Below, one piece after another: positions 1 through 9,007 of a stretch of 64,000 nt of DNA; the stretch's first letter is position 1; each line of letters begins with the position of its first letter. Below the pieces are notes generated by a model that had not been told where the DNA came from, did no database searches, and saw only the letters and a list, made by a program, of their open reading frames with translations. Made by a program: the position numbers and the translations under genes. This DNA is from an uncultured Rubripirellula sp. (GTDB lineage Bacteria; Planctomycetota; Planctomycetia; Pirellulales; Pirellulaceae): assembly GCA_938075415.1 (NCBI GenBank), contig CALJHC010000030.1, forward strand, positions 62,001-126,000, given 5' to 3'.

Positions 1-209
1 TGCCCAGAGGCAGCTCGGTTGATGCAGTGTTACAGGGAGTTGAATTGCGCGTTTGCCGAACTGGAGCAAGCATTGGCTTCCATTGGTTGCTACCATCGCC
101 ATTACGATTCAACCCGTCAGATTTGGTACGGGAGTGGGCCGAATCGGTACACCAGTGGTGTGAGGGCCCCGACATTTTTAGAGATCCTGTTAGGTGCCGT
201 GGTCACTAA
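1..209 (+). CDS. possible 3' end of an upstream gene (partial)
   Basis: This frame is open from the left window edge and stops with TAA at 207-209. The about 68 residues have a protein-like mix of hydrophobic, charged and aromatic residues (for example DLVREWAESVHQWCEGPD near the end). I do not recognise a family. It competes with the next entry, whose frame is also open across this stretch, so only one of the two need be coding here. If both are real they overlap by about 11 nt, a common arrangement for coupled genes. The call rests only on residue composition. Confidence 0.35.
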   Translation, partial: PRGSSVDAVLQGVELRVCRTGASIGFHWLLPSPLRFNPSDLVREWAESVHQWCEGPDIFRDPVRCRGH

Positions 210-1017
210 TCTTGATTCTGGGCGCGATGATCACGATTGGAACAGGCATCACGCAGTCGGAACTGCAAGGCGACATTCCGAAACTTCGCATCATTTCGAA
301 GCCAATCGGAACTCAGTGGTCAGGCGTACCAGTCCGGTGATTGTCGATCGTCAACGCGATGATCACGCGTTACCGCAAAACCAACGAGGGGTCTCCACCA
401 AGGGCCATCATTCTCTACCCGAGAAAAAGGGAGTTAAGCATGATGTTGTTGTTGACCGAAGCAAGCAGTCTGATAGCCATCGGCATCAAGATGAGCAGAA
501 GGAAATTCGTTCGATCGTTGAGGCAAACCAGAACGCGATTTCTGGTTTCAAACAGCGGGATTCGCGTTCTCCAGCGATTGCAAAGCCTGATGTGAAAGCA
601 ACAGCGAATCGATCCGCAGCAAGTCCATCCACTGGAAGCCGATCTGCCGTGAACCGATCAATACCACCTCGTGCACCTTCCTCGCCGACACGATCAGCCG
701 GAAAGGTTGAGGGGGATCGACAATCGTCTTCACCTCTCAGTAGTTCCTTTCGGTCTTCTCGCGGTTCGCAGCAACCCAAGGTATCGAAAGGTTTAGGGAC
801 TCTTTCCAAAGGTCGACCCTCGATCCGGTCACAAGTGGTGCCTGCAAAGCCGAGCCCGTCTCGACCACTCGCGTCGAGCGGGGCTTCCTCAAAATCGAAG
901 GGAAGTGGCGTCACCGAGAAACGTGCCGTCGAGCGTTCGATCGGAGGCGGCAGTATGGGGCGTTTGTCACGAATGATGGACCAGGTATCGAAGCCCGGTG
1001 GAAAAGAAAAGGATTAG
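199..1017 (+). CDS. hypothetical low-complexity Ser/Arg/Lys-rich protein
   Basis: I do not recognise a family. From a GTG at 199 the product is 272 residues, rich in Ser, Arg, Pro, Lys, His and Asp, probably disordered, and ends in a basic tail (GRLSRMMDQVSKPGGKEKD). The frame is open to the left edge, with an in-frame TTG at 19 and ATG at 22, so the gene may be longer. I placed the start at 199 because another frame (1-209) looks more protein-like upstream and AGG lies 4 nt before this GTG. A strong intrinsic terminator begins about 37 nt after the stop and supports the 3' end. There is no signal peptide or membrane segment. Confidence 0.45.
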   Translation: MVTNLDSGRDDHDWNRHHAVGTARRHSETSHHFEANRNSVVRRTSPVIVDRQRDDHALPQNQRGVSTKGHHSLPEKKGVKHDVVVDRSKQSDSHRHQDEQKEIRSIVEANQNAISGFKQRDSRSPAIAKPDVKATANRSAASPSTGSRSAVNRSIPPRAPSSPTRSAGKVEGDRQSSSPLSSSFRSSRGSQQPKVSKGLGTLSKGRPSIRSQVVPAKPSPSRPLASSGASSKSKGSGVTEKRAVERSIGGGSMGRLSRMMDQVSKPGGKEKD

Positions 1018-1053
1018 CCTTTCCATCTCCTTCGTGGAGTGGGCCAATGTGAA

Positions 1054-1077
1054 GCGACCGATAAGGTCGCTTTTTTT
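1054..1077 (+). terminator. intrinsic terminator
   Basis: Perfect 6-bp stem GCGACC/GGTCGC with loop GATAA, followed directly by seven T residues on the plus strand. It lies 37 nt after the stop at 1015-1017 and closes that transcription unit ahead of the convergent batDE gene. Confidence 0.85.
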
Positions 1078-1386
1078 ATTGCGTGGTGCACCGTTCATCA
1101 CGTTGACAAGGGCAAGCCAATAGGCCTTGGGTCAAGCCTGCCCAGATTGAGCAATTCATTTGGCTGGATACCAAGTGGAGCGTCTTAGTGGCCGGCAGGG
1201 CAGCGAGTGAAGGATCCATTTTGCGAGCATCCAAACGACGCGACTTGAGACACCGATAGGTTTCCCCGGCTCGACCCGAAAGATGGGGAATCAAGAATCC
1301 TCCGCTGTTCTGGCGAAGTGAGGAACGGTCATTTTTTCGGCGTTTCGCGAAAAACCAACGTTACGGATCAATGATGAAGTGTTCAT
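1078..1386. other. intergenic, convergent gene ends
   Basis: Spacer between the plus-strand terminator and the 3' end of batDE. The only open frame (1076-1294, minus) has no ribosome binding site and an unremarkable composition. I see no clear terminator for batDE. Confidence 0.5.
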
Positions 1387-4119
1387 TCATTGAACGGCTT
1401 GGATCAGAATCGCATCGTCGTTCTTGATCCAGCCAGATTGGTCTTGAGAAGTTGTGACCCTTAGCCAATCACCTCGGGTTTGATTGAGAGTCAATCGCGA
1501 ACCTTCAACTAGGTTGATGTCCGACCGTTCGGGGAACTGCTCGCCATCCCCTTCTCTGAGTTGGATATTTGGCTTAACAAGAATGACTGCGTTATCGCCT
1601 TGGTAATGAGAGATGTGTGCAGCGTATAGTGTGCCACTCGTAACGGCCAATAAAGCCATCAGGCCAATCGTTGTTTTAAAAGCCGGTACGACGACAAAAA
1701 GACGAGCGAGTATCAGGCCCCACGTGACGAGCCAGGTGATTGCAAATAATGACCTGAGAGTATGGGGTGGTGTCCACCGGGTGACTTGATGAAGCGGAAG
1801 TGCTTGCAGGTTGGTGAGCTCGCCGGGGGTTGCTGCGTTTTGCGATTCAGTGAACCGTAGTTGTTGTAGGTAGAGGTTTTCGTTGGGGTTGATGGCGAGT
1901 GCTTGACGGTAAGCGGCAATGGCAGGTCCGAGTCGTTTGGATCGCCGCCTGGCTTGTGCAAGGTTGAAATAGAGTTTGTCGCTTCCTAGACCTGAGCTAA
2001 TGAGGCTTGCGAATGAATTCGCAGCTGCTTGGAATTCTCTGGTTGCCTCCTCGGAATCCCCGAGCGAGAGGCCGCGGTCGTATGCGGAGAGTGCCTCGGC
2101 CAAGATCGCTTTTTGTTGGGATTCAGAGAGTGGCTGTTCAGATGCGGCCTGTGTCGACTGGCATGATAATGCTGCACTCAAGGAGACTGCCAAGAATAAT
2201 GGGCTGAGTTTTTTCCTCTCGAGAAGTCGTGAGTGTTTCGAATGTTTGGGCTTGGGTTGTCGCTCAATTTCATTCACCACCGCAGTCGATTCTTTTTTAA
2301 GTTGGTCAATCGATAAAACGGAGCCCCCGCTATCAGATTGAAATAATCTTTCCGCCTGAATCGCAATTGGATGGTGTCCGAAAGCTCGAAGGCTTCCGAG
2401 TGCGTAGGATCTTGGGTTCGTTTCAACGGTGAGTGCAAACTTCTGAACGAGGTAGGTCTCGAACGCCTGGATGATTTCTGACGCTGTATTCGAGTTGGCA
2501 ATTGCCATGGTGAATCGTCTTCGCGGTGAAAGCAGGTGTTGGACCAACCCGCGGTGACGGAAGCTAGCGGTTACCAAGACCACGAAAGGTGGGAACGCAA
2601 TCAAGATCAAAATGGGTGAGGGCCATGCCCGGGGAACTCTTGCTGTGTTGAGTTCTTGTGAATCACGAAAAAGGTAATCCTTGCCGGACGGACCCTTTGT
2701 ATCTGCCGAAGTAGCGTCGCTGGATGGTTCGGGAGTGTAAGTTTGGCTGCCCGCTGTTGCTGCGTTCAATGCCAGGACTTCCGCCCGCTTGACGGTGATT
2801 GGAATCGGATCTGTGTTTATGCTGATGTATTTCTGTTGATCGGGATCAAAATAGCTGTATTGAATGCCAGGTATTTCTGCAACACCTTCTCGCAACGGAC
2901 GAATGCTGGTGGTGAACGTTTTGGAGCTTGAGTTAACAATGCCCGCAAGTGACTCGTCGGTGACTTTAAAGTCCTCTGTCAGATTGACCTGCTGATGGAT
3001 TGGCGGTGCGCGAAGCACATCCATCAGTCCATCACCTCTGATTTGCAATTCAAGTGTGATGGGGTCTCCAACTGCAACTTCTGTTGGTGAGGCAGTGGCT
3101 TTGATGGAGTACTGACCCACTGCTCCAACATAGGAGTTTGGTTTTCCCTGTTCTGGGACCGCTAGGACTTCAATGGGTACCGTGGACGTTTCTGCGATGA
3201 GCGGTCGTGATTTTGTGACAGAGACTCGGCCACCAAAGGAGCCGGCTGAGGAGTTCCCAAAAGGAGTGCCGGAGAAGAAGTCGCCACCAGAGAAAATATC
3301 CAACGGGCTTCTGGATCGACCAAGCGATACTGGGTAGTTCACAATCACCCGAGTGTCTTGGCCATCGATTGCGGTAGGGCGATCGGGGTAAATGGTGGTC
3401 TTGATTTCGTAAAGAATATATTCACGCGGACTCTTCTCTGAATCCTCCCGTAAGACGCGTTTGCCACCGGGCCTTTTTCTTTGTTCGGCGAGTTCTTCCA
3501 TTCGGTCCTGGAAAATTCCCCACGAGGTGCGTTCGGAGAGGCAATACCACATTTCTTCTTCATTCAGTGCGATTCGATAGTCGCTGTTCTGGTAGGGGCG
3601 AATCCACAGGCGAAGGGTTAGGTCAAGGGATTCACCCACAAAGATTTTCTTCTTGCTACCGCTGATTTCCACAAAGAGAAGGTCACCCGTCTCGCTTTTC
3701 GTTGCTACCACGCGAACGGCTTTGGTCATGTTCGCCACACCATCAGCAATCACCTTGATCGGAGGAATGGTAAAAACGCCTTCTGAGGATGGGGTGACCA
3801 GGTAAGGATAGGTGATCGTCGTGCGCTGACTTCTGCGACCATTGATCCAACTGCTCTGCGAGCTGCGAGAGGGTGGGCCAGCTTGCTTGATTTCCAAGCC
3901 GGGGACTTTCGGAAACTGAGGGATTTCGTGCTCCGCTGCGTTGTTGATTGAAATGCGAAGCACGATCGGAAGACCTACGTACGTTTCTCTGGTGGATACG
4001 TCTGCCTGAATGTCAGCACCTTGGACACACCTGGTCGCAGCGTGTGTGAGAAACACGGCGCAAAGCAGCGAGAAGACGCCAAAGGTTGACTCTCTGTTGA
4101 GGTTGCTGATGGTCTTCAT
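1387..4119 (-). CDS. BatD-BatE fusion protein (oxygen tolerance/aerotolerance family)
   Basis: Envelope protein of the Bat family (numbering from a TTG two codons before the chosen start). Signal peptide about 10-36. A BatD-type extracellular region spans about 37-490 with Ig-like strands (ETYVGLPIVLRISI; ASPTEVAVGDPITLELQIRG). A membrane helix lies at about 502-522. A second signal-peptide-like stretch sits at about 638-661 (LSPLFLAVSLSAALS), followed by TPR helices at 670-750, two membrane helices at 790-835 and an SH3-like end (845-912, WLRVTTSQDQSGWIKNDDA). The last part matches BatE architecture. ATG at 4119 is chosen over the TTG at 4125 because AAGGG lies 8 nt upstream. It starts 20 nt after batC. 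Bat proteins normally work with MoxR, DUF58 and VWA proteins, none of which is in the window. Confidence 0.85.
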   Translation of the reverse strand: MKTISNLNRESTFGVFSLLCAVFLTHAATRCVQGADIQADVSTRETYVGLPIVLRISINNAAEHEIPQFPKVPGLEIKQAGPPSRSSQSSWINGRRSQRTTITYPYLVTPSSEGVFTIPPIKVIADGVANMTKAVRVVATKSETGDLLFVEISGSKKKIFVGESLDLTLRLWIRPYQNSDYRIALNEEEMWYCLSERTSWGIFQDRMEELAEQRKRPGGKRVLREDSEKSPREYILYEIKTTIYPDRPTAIDGQDTRVIVNYPVSLGRSRSPLDIFSGGDFFSGTPFGNSSAGSFGGRVSVTKSRPLIAETSTVPIEVLAVPEQGKPNSYVGAVGQYSIKATASPTEVAVGDPITLELQIRGDGLMDVLRAPPIHQQVNLTEDFKVTDESLAGIVNSSSKTFTTSIRPLREGVAEIPGIQYSYFDPDQQKYISINTDPIPITVKRAEVLALNAATAGSQTYTPEPSSDATSADTKGPSGKDYLFRDSQELNTARVPRAWPSPILILIAFPPFVVLVTASFRHRGLVQHLLSPRRRFTMAIANSNTASEIIQAFETYLVQKFALTVETNPRSYALGSLRAFGHHPIAIQAERLFQSDSGGSVLSIDQLKKESTAVVNEIERQPKPKHSKHSRLLERKKLSPLFLAVSLSAALSCQSTQAASEQPLSESQQKAILAEALSAYDRGLSLGDSEEATREFQAAANSFASLISSGLGSDKLYFNLAQARRRSKRLGPAIAAYRQALAINPNENLYLQQLRFTESQNAATPGELTNLQALPLHQVTRWTPPHTLRSLFAITWLVTWGLILARLFVVVPAFKTTIGLMALLAVTSGTLYAAHISHYQGDNAVILVKPNIQLREGDGEQFPERSDINLVEGSRLTLNQTRGDWLRVTTSQDQSGWIKNDDAILIQAVQ

Positions 4120-4139
4120 TCCCAACGCCCTTATTTGGA

Positions 4140-5429
4140 CTACCAGTCTTTCTGCACCGGGACGACTTGAGCACGGTTCTTTTGCTGCAGTCGCAGACGC
4201 CGCACCATTTGTCGATCGCGTATTGATTGAAGTAATTTTCTCGCTTCATCCGCTGACATCACACCGGGCTGCATTTCTGCGTTGTTTTCGTTTGATTCGG
4301 TTTCCGAAGTGGGTGCGTTGTCACTACTTAGTTCACCCAGATCAGGACTCTCCGGCATCGCGTCGTCATCCGCTTTTCCTTGACCTGCGTCTTCCGCAGT
4401 TGGTTGGTTTCCAGCCTGCGATTTTTCTGGCGTCTGGTCAGAATTCTCATCAGCTGGATCCGTTGCGTCCTGATCTTCGGTACCGTCTGTTTGTGCGGGC
4501 GACGGAGAATCTTCACCCTGTTGGTTGTTTGTCTGGGAACCGTCCGAATTCGATGATTCAGGACTCTGTTGCGACGTATCTTCCGGTTGCTTCGACTGAG
4601 ACTCGGAGTTGTTTTCCGACGCAGCCTCAGAGGGGTCAGCGTCTTCTGTGTCAGCGTTTTCTGAGCTGCCGGGATCCTCGCTTGAATCGGCGGGGTCGCG
4701 ACTTTCACCACTCGGCTGCTGTTCTTGTGAGTCACTCGGGTTCGAGTCGGCTTCGGAATTCTCTTGGTCCGTTTCTGAATCAGAATTCGTTTCCTCGGAT
4801 TGATCTTGCTCGGATTCCTGATCCTGACTTGGTTGTTCCTGATCCTGTTCCTGTTCCTTCAGTTGCTGAAGCAGCTTTGCGGCGAGTTCAAGGTTGTACC
4901 GTGCATCCTGGTCACTTGGTCGAAGCTGCAATGCCGAGCGATAGTTGGTGATTGCGAATTGCAGCGATTGCAGTGGGTTGGTTGTCGCAGCATCTCCACT
5001 GGAAGCAGGCTGTTCTACTATTTCTAACGCCTCAGAATAGCAGGCGTTTGCGAGGTTGAACCGTGCGTCAGCGGCAAGTTCGCGATTCACCGAGCCTGAC
5101 GCTTTCAGGAATGCGGCTTTTGCCGAATCGAAATCACCCTCCCGGTAAAGAGCAATGCCGAGGTTGTATTGATCTTTTGGCGAAAGTACTTCCTGGCTGA
5201 CCGATTGGTATCGGGTGATAGCCTGATCGTATTCTTTCGCAGCAAGATTTTGCTCCGCAACCGACCGTTGCGATGTCCATGTTGATTGGTTTGGTTTGGT
5301 TTGGTTGTCTTGTTGCTGGGCGACCAAGGGATTCGGTCCAGCGAGGATGGAGATGAACAGGAGTAAGATCGGAAGACGCCCCGTTTTGGGTTGGATTTGG
5401 CCTGCAAAGCGTGTCATCGGCCACGGCAT
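4140..5429 (-). CDS. BatC-like TPR protein with long acidic tail
   Basis: Membrane-anchored TPR protein of the Bat system. With ATG 5429 it is 429 residues. A signal/anchor segment (GRLPILLLFISILAGPNPL) is followed by TPR helices (EYDQAITRYQSVSQEV; DQYNLGIALYREGDFDSAKA; ADARFNLANACYSEAL; ITNYRSALQLRPSDQDARYN). Then come about 200 residues of Glu/Asp/Ser/Gln low complexity and a conserved-looking basic end (ADEARKLLQSIRDRQMVRR) like that of planctomycete BatC proteins. The frame is open to an ATG at 5579 that overlaps the queE stop (ATGA). That start would add 50 non-hydrophobic residues before the anchor, so I prefer 5429 or 5417, but neither has a strong ribosome binding site. Probably cotranscribed with batDE. 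Confidence 0.75.
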   Translation of the reverse strand: MPWPMTRFAGQIQPKTGRLPILLLFISILAGPNPLVAQQQDNQTKPNQSTWTSQRSVAEQNLAAKEYDQAITRYQSVSQEVLSPKDQYNLGIALYREGDFDSAKAAFLKASGSVNRELAADARFNLANACYSEALEIVEQPASSGDAATTNPLQSLQFAITNYRSALQLRPSDQDARYNLELAAKLLQQLKEQEQDQEQPSQDQESEQDQSEETNSDSETDQENSEADSNPSDSQEQQPSGESRDPADSSEDPGSSENADTEDADPSEAASENNSESQSKQPEDTSQQSPESSNSDGSQTNNQQGEDSPSPAQTDGTEDQDATDPADENSDQTPEKSQAGNQPTAEDAGQGKADDDAMPESPDLGELSSDNAPTSETESNENNAEMQPGVMSADEARKLLQSIRDRQMVRRLRLQQKNRAQVVPVQKDW

Positions 5430-5575
5430 TAAGATCGTTGAAAAGATCTTGCCAGGCCGCGGTGTCAGTGTGGTGAACCCGACTAACACTGACGAGCCTT
5501 GTTGGAAGAGGGAGTTGACGCGAGCAGGTTGATCCTGCCCGGTGTGATCGATGTTAGCTTTCGTTGGTCGTTTGA

Positions 5576-6325
5576 TCATGTCCCGCGTCGATTCCCGTAC
5601 CAGCGAATTTGCATTCGATCGCAGTAATTAAACCCATGTGATTCGCACCAGGGTTTTAACCAGTAGGTTGCCCGATTCATGGCTTCGATAGAACTGCCTT
5701 GAGGCATCACCCAGACTTTCTTTTGATTGGCTTTGATTTGATCAAGAAGCTCGATCAGCTCACTGAAGTCGAGGCTCGAATCAACCACAAATTTTAATTG
5801 GTAATCCGCTGATTGGTCAATCAAGGTTTGGATCGTGGCCAGGGGGAGTCTGTTCGCTTGATGGCGTCGGTGCCAAGTTGGATGCCGTTGTTGGTCGGGG
5901 GCGCTGGATGAAAATTTTGGACTGATCGACATTAAGTCACAGGTGACCTCTCGGTTGATCGTTCCCGCGGTTTCGATGGTGATGTGAAATCCCGCCTGTC
6001 GAAGTAATTTGGTCAGTGCGGTGATTTCTCGTGAGAGCATGGGTTCACCGCCGGTCAGGACGACATGCTGGGCGCCCGATGCCTGCGCCTGGAGGACCAA
6101 ATCCGTGAGACTGGATGGTTTTCCTTTTGGGGTCCATGACGCATAGGGAGTATCGCAAAACCAGCATCGTAGATTGCAGCCGGTGGTGCGAATGAAAAAG
6201 CTGTTGGTGCCGGTGAGTAAGCCCTCACCTTGACGGCTGCTAAAGGTTTCCGAAACGCGCAACGTACCCCTAGCCGTTCCTGACGGCCCGTGCGAGAATT
6301 CGGTTTTCGTTATTGGAGTTATCAA
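5576..6325 (-). CDS. queE: 7-carboxy-7-deazaguanine synthase (radical SAM)
   Basis: Radical SAM enzyme converting 6-carboxytetrahydropterin to 7-carboxy-7-deazaguanine for queuosine (preQ0) synthesis. The SAM-cluster motif CX3CX2C is at residues 50-57 (GCNLRCWFCDTPYASW), preceded by the family signature RQGEGLLTGTNSFFIRTTG and followed by HVVLTGGEPML. The length of 249 residues is slightly long for the family. The frame begins at TTG 6325, with no clear ribosome binding site. Family similarity starts around residue 22, where another TTG (6262) has AGGGG 4 nt upstream, so the real protein may be 228 residues (MRVSETF...). It runs divergently from queF and overlaps the long form of batC by ATGA. 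Confidence 0.92.
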   Translation of the reverse strand: MITPITKTEFSHGPSGTARGTLRVSETFSSRQGEGLLTGTNSFFIRTTGCNLRCWFCDTPYASWTPKGKPSSLTDLVLQAQASGAQHVVLTGGEPMLSREITALTKLLRQAGFHITIETAGTINREVTCDLMSISPKFSSSAPDQQRHPTWHRRHQANRLPLATIQTLIDQSADYQLKFVVDSSLDFSELIELLDQIKANQKKVWVMPQGSSIEAMNRATYWLKPWCESHGFNYCDRMQIRWYGNRRGT

Positions 6326-6326
6326 A

Positions 6327-6692
6327 TTGAACGATTCTGATTCATTCCGGGAGACTCTCGAGGTCTTTGAGAACCCTAGTCCCTCGCGAAACTTTACAAT
6401 TACTCATCATTGCCCTGAATTTACCTCAGTTTGTCCGAAAACCGGACAGCCTGACTACGGGAAAATTATCTTCACCTACGTTCCGGACGAAATATGTGTC
6501 GAACTGAAGAGTTTGAAGATGTATCTCCAGCGTTTTCGAAATGAAGGGATCTTTTATGAGGCGGTCACCAACCGAATCATGGATGATTTTATCGCGGTCG
6601 TGAAGCCTCGCGAGGTCACCGTCGAGAGTCAATGGACTCCACGGGGGGGCCTGCACAGCAATATCGTCGTGAAATATCCAGAAAAAGGCTAG
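6327..6692 (+). CDS. queF: NADPH-dependent 7-cyano-7-deazaguanine reductase (type I)
   Basis: Reduces preQ0 to preQ1 in queuosine synthesis. The 121-residue single-domain form carries the catalytic Cys36 (TSVCPKTGQPDYG) and Asp43, and the QueF signature at 59-66 (ELKSLKMY). The start is TTG 6327 with GGAG 8 nt upstream (6315-6318), which lies inside the divergent queE frame. Pairing with queE fits a shared tRNA-modification role. queA is 39 kb away in this window. Confidence 0.93.
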   Translation: MNDSDSFRETLEVFENPSPSRNFTITHHCPEFTSVCPKTGQPDYGKIIFTYVPDEICVELKSLKMYLQRFRNEGIFYEAVTNRIMDDFIAVVKPREVTVESQWTPRGGLHSNIVVKYPEKG

Positions 6693-7512
6693 TGGAGCCC
6701 CTGGGATGATCAGTTTTTCTCGGCGATCGTGACTTTTAAATTTTCAAGGGGCTTGAGGATTCGGTGGCCTTGGCGGATTTGGTTCAGTCTCGTCAGCCAA
6801 GTCGATCGGTACTTTCAGGTTTCGGATGATGCCGCCATTTGAGTTCGGATCGTCTCAAGGCTAGTCACGAGTCGAAAAGACACCAAGCAATGCTGAGTCG
6901 CTAAAAACGGGTTTGCTCGTGCTCGGCGTCTTCTCAATGACTCCGTTGGTCATTTCACGCCTGCTTGTCGCTTTTGTCCAAGGGTGGCGGGGTCGAAAAG
7001 TGCCAACGGTTGTGAACCAATGGCAGTTTTTCCCTACCGACTAATGTTGCTCATTCTCTACGTTCTGCCCCGGTCTCTGCCTCTCGGTCTCTAGTCATCT
7101 GGGCGTCTAGTTATCTGGGTATCACAACGTGAACCGCAACAGAGACGGTTAGAAATCCTCTCAATCGCATTCAGTCAATCCAGTGAATGCATTTTTGTTT
7201 GGCCGCTCGATGAGACGAGTTGGGAACGTTATGATGTTTGACCGGCGATTCGTTGCAATGCGAAGGTGCGGCCTTCGAGTAGTATCCGTCTTTGTCGAAG
7301 GTATTGTTGTGAGTGGGCATTGTCGAGTGAGACAGTTAAGACGGAGCGATTGCCTGTCAGTCGTTCTGTAGCTGACCTGTAGCCGACTGGGGAATCCGTT
7401 GTTCCAGTAATCCGTTGTTCCGCTGGTGTTTTCGAGCGAACCCCCAGGCTCGTTCACGACTGATTTGTTTGAATGCGTTTCAAATTTTCTTCCTTTAACA
7501 CTTGAATTTACG
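6693..7512. other. 820-bp intergenic region with two short duplications
   Basis: No convincing gene. It holds two imperfect 16-bp tandem duplications: 7090-7121 (TCTAGTCATCTGGGCG twice, 3 differences) and 7393-7424 (AATCCGTTGTTCC repeated with period 16). Small open frames here lack ribosome binding sites. The promoter of the downstream isomerase-like gene must lie here, but I cannot place it. Confidence 0.5.
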
Positions 7513-8511
7513 ATGACGACACCTGTGATTTTGAGTGGCTTCGCTGATGAGGCTGCCAACGAAAAGCAAGCGGTGCAGCAGTATTCGGCATTTGCTGCCT
7601 TGGGCCTCAGGTACTATTCCATTCGATTTGTGGATGCCGGAGACGGAATCAAAAATGTGATGCAACTGAGTGATGCCGAGGTCGAACGTCTCGTTAGCAT
7701 GCAGGCAGACTATGGATTAAAAGTCAGCAGTATCGGATCTCCTATCGGCAAGGTGAAATTGCAGGATGTGGATGATGGGACCTCGAATCGCTATGTGCCG
7801 TTTGATCAATACTTGCGGGAAGACGTGGCGACCGCATGTGATCGTGCTGAAGCCTTTGGAGCAAAGTTGATAAGGGGCTTTGCGTTCTACCATCCCAAGG
7901 GAACCAAACCCGAGGATCATCTTGATCAGGTGTGTGATCAGTTGGGCCAAATTGCTGAGCACTGCGATCAACGTGGTCTGACATTTGGATTGGAGGTTGA
8001 GGCGAATCTTGTGGGGCAAACTGGTGATTTGCTTGCCACCATTGCTCAGAAAGTGAATCATCCGGCGATGTTGACCATTTTCGATGCTGCCAACATCGTC
8101 ACGCAGGGTTTCACCGCTGATGAAACCTACGCTCAGTATCTGTCGATGAAGCCAAGCTTGGGTTGGCTTCACATCAAGGATTATCACGACCCATCGCCAC
8201 GTGGACGTATTGAGCACGTTGATGAGGCTAGTTTGAGTAATTTTGTGCCGGCTGACATTGGTGACAGTGGTCATGAAGCAATCCTGAGGGAATTTCGAAG
8301 CTACTTGCCTGAGTTACACCAACGGATGACCGGTCGTGGTGCTGATGGGGTTTTTCTGGACCTCGAGCCGCACGTAAAAGGTGGCGGGCAATTCGGCGGA
8401 TTCAGCGGTCCAGATGGTTTTGGCGTTGCGTTGCGAGGGTTGTGTCGAGTTCTCGATTATGTTGGGATCCCCTACGACCTGCGAGGGTTCGAGGACATCA
8501 AAGCAATCTGA
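7513..8511 (+). CDS. sugar phosphate isomerase/epimerase-like TIM barrel protein
   Basis: AP-endonuclease-2/xylose-isomerase-like TIM barrel, 332 residues, cytoplasmic. Candidate metal ligands sit in the family order: Glu in TFGLEVEANLVG, Asp in TIFDAANIVTQG, His in GWLHIKDYHD and Glu in VFLDLEPHVKGGG. The N-terminal strand (PVILSGFADEAA) is typical. The frame is open further upstream to 7426, but similarity begins at ATG 7513, so I use that start. The substrate cannot be read from sequence; planctomycetes carry many such paralogues for sugar and inositol breakdown. There is no obvious operon partner. Confidence 0.85.
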   Translation: MTTPVILSGFADEAANEKQAVQQYSAFAALGLRYYSIRFVDAGDGIKNVMQLSDAEVERLVSMQADYGLKVSSIGSPIGKVKLQDVDDGTSNRYVPFDQYLREDVATACDRAEAFGAKLIRGFAFYHPKGTKPEDHLDQVCDQLGQIAEHCDQRGLTFGLEVEANLVGQTGDLLATIAQKVNHPAMLTIFDAANIVTQGFTADETYAQYLSMKPSLGWLHIKDYHDPSPRGRIEHVDEASLSNFVPADIGDSGHEAILREFRSYLPELHQRMTGRGADGVFLDLEPHVKGGGQFGGFSGPDGFGVALRGLCRVLDYVGIPYDLRGFEDIKAI

Positions 8512-8670
8512 GTTCGCTGACCAACTGATTGACTGTTCAGCGGGATCTTCAGGATCTGCAGTCATGCCAAATTTGAATGCCGAGGTCGAATGAGTCTCAT
8601 TGTTTTGATTCGTTTCGACTGTTCCGTCTTTTGATTTTTCATTGATTTTGTCTCACTGTGACGCCAATTT

Positions 8671-8700
8671 CAGTGACTCGGATTTCAGTGACTCGGATTT
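8671..8700. repeat. 15-bp tandem duplication (2 copies)
   Basis: CAGTGACTCGGATTT occurs twice in perfect tandem in the spacer before slyX. No palindrome or other function is visible. Confidence 0.8.
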
Positions 8701-8788
8701 ATGGTGTTGTTCTGCCTAACGACTTGCGTCGATTCTCTGTCGTCGCGGCTGCAAATTTGTTTTCACACCACTCGATGAGGTCGTTGCG

Positions 8789-9007
8789 ATGGCATTGAAT
8801 CACGAGGATCGAATTACAAAGCTTGAAATCCAACTTGCTCACACACAGCGACTTGTTGAGCAGTTGAATGAGGTGATTACCGAGCAGGGGAAGAACCTTG
8901 ATCGAATCAATCGAGTGATTGTCCGGTTTGAGCAAAAGTTGGATGACTTCAAGTACAAAGTTGAAGACAAGCGAGACCTTTTGGACGAGAAACCGCCTCA
9001 TTACTAA
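8789..9007 (+). CDS. slyX: SlyX family protein
   Basis: 72-residue coiled-coil protein. Heptad-like Leu/Ile spacing runs through residues 6-66 (RITKLEIQLAHTQRLVEQLN), and the C-terminus DEKPPHY is the hallmark of the SlyX family. GAGG lies 9 nt before ATG 8789. The biochemical role of SlyX is not established in general. It appears monocistronic. Confidence 0.9.
   Translation: MALNHEDRITKLEIQLAHTQRLVEQLNEVITEQGKNLDRINRVIVRFEQKLDDFKYKVEDKRDLLDEKPPHY

Noticed and set aside
4010..4951. 313-residue open frame on the plus strand
   Set aside because: Antisense to batC and batDE; it is open because of the biased codons of the acidic low-complexity region. No ribosome binding site or recognisable domain.
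6263..6326. preQ1 riboswitch between queE and queF
   Set aside because: The space is only 1-64 bp and no preQ1-type loop sequence or pseudoknot is visible.
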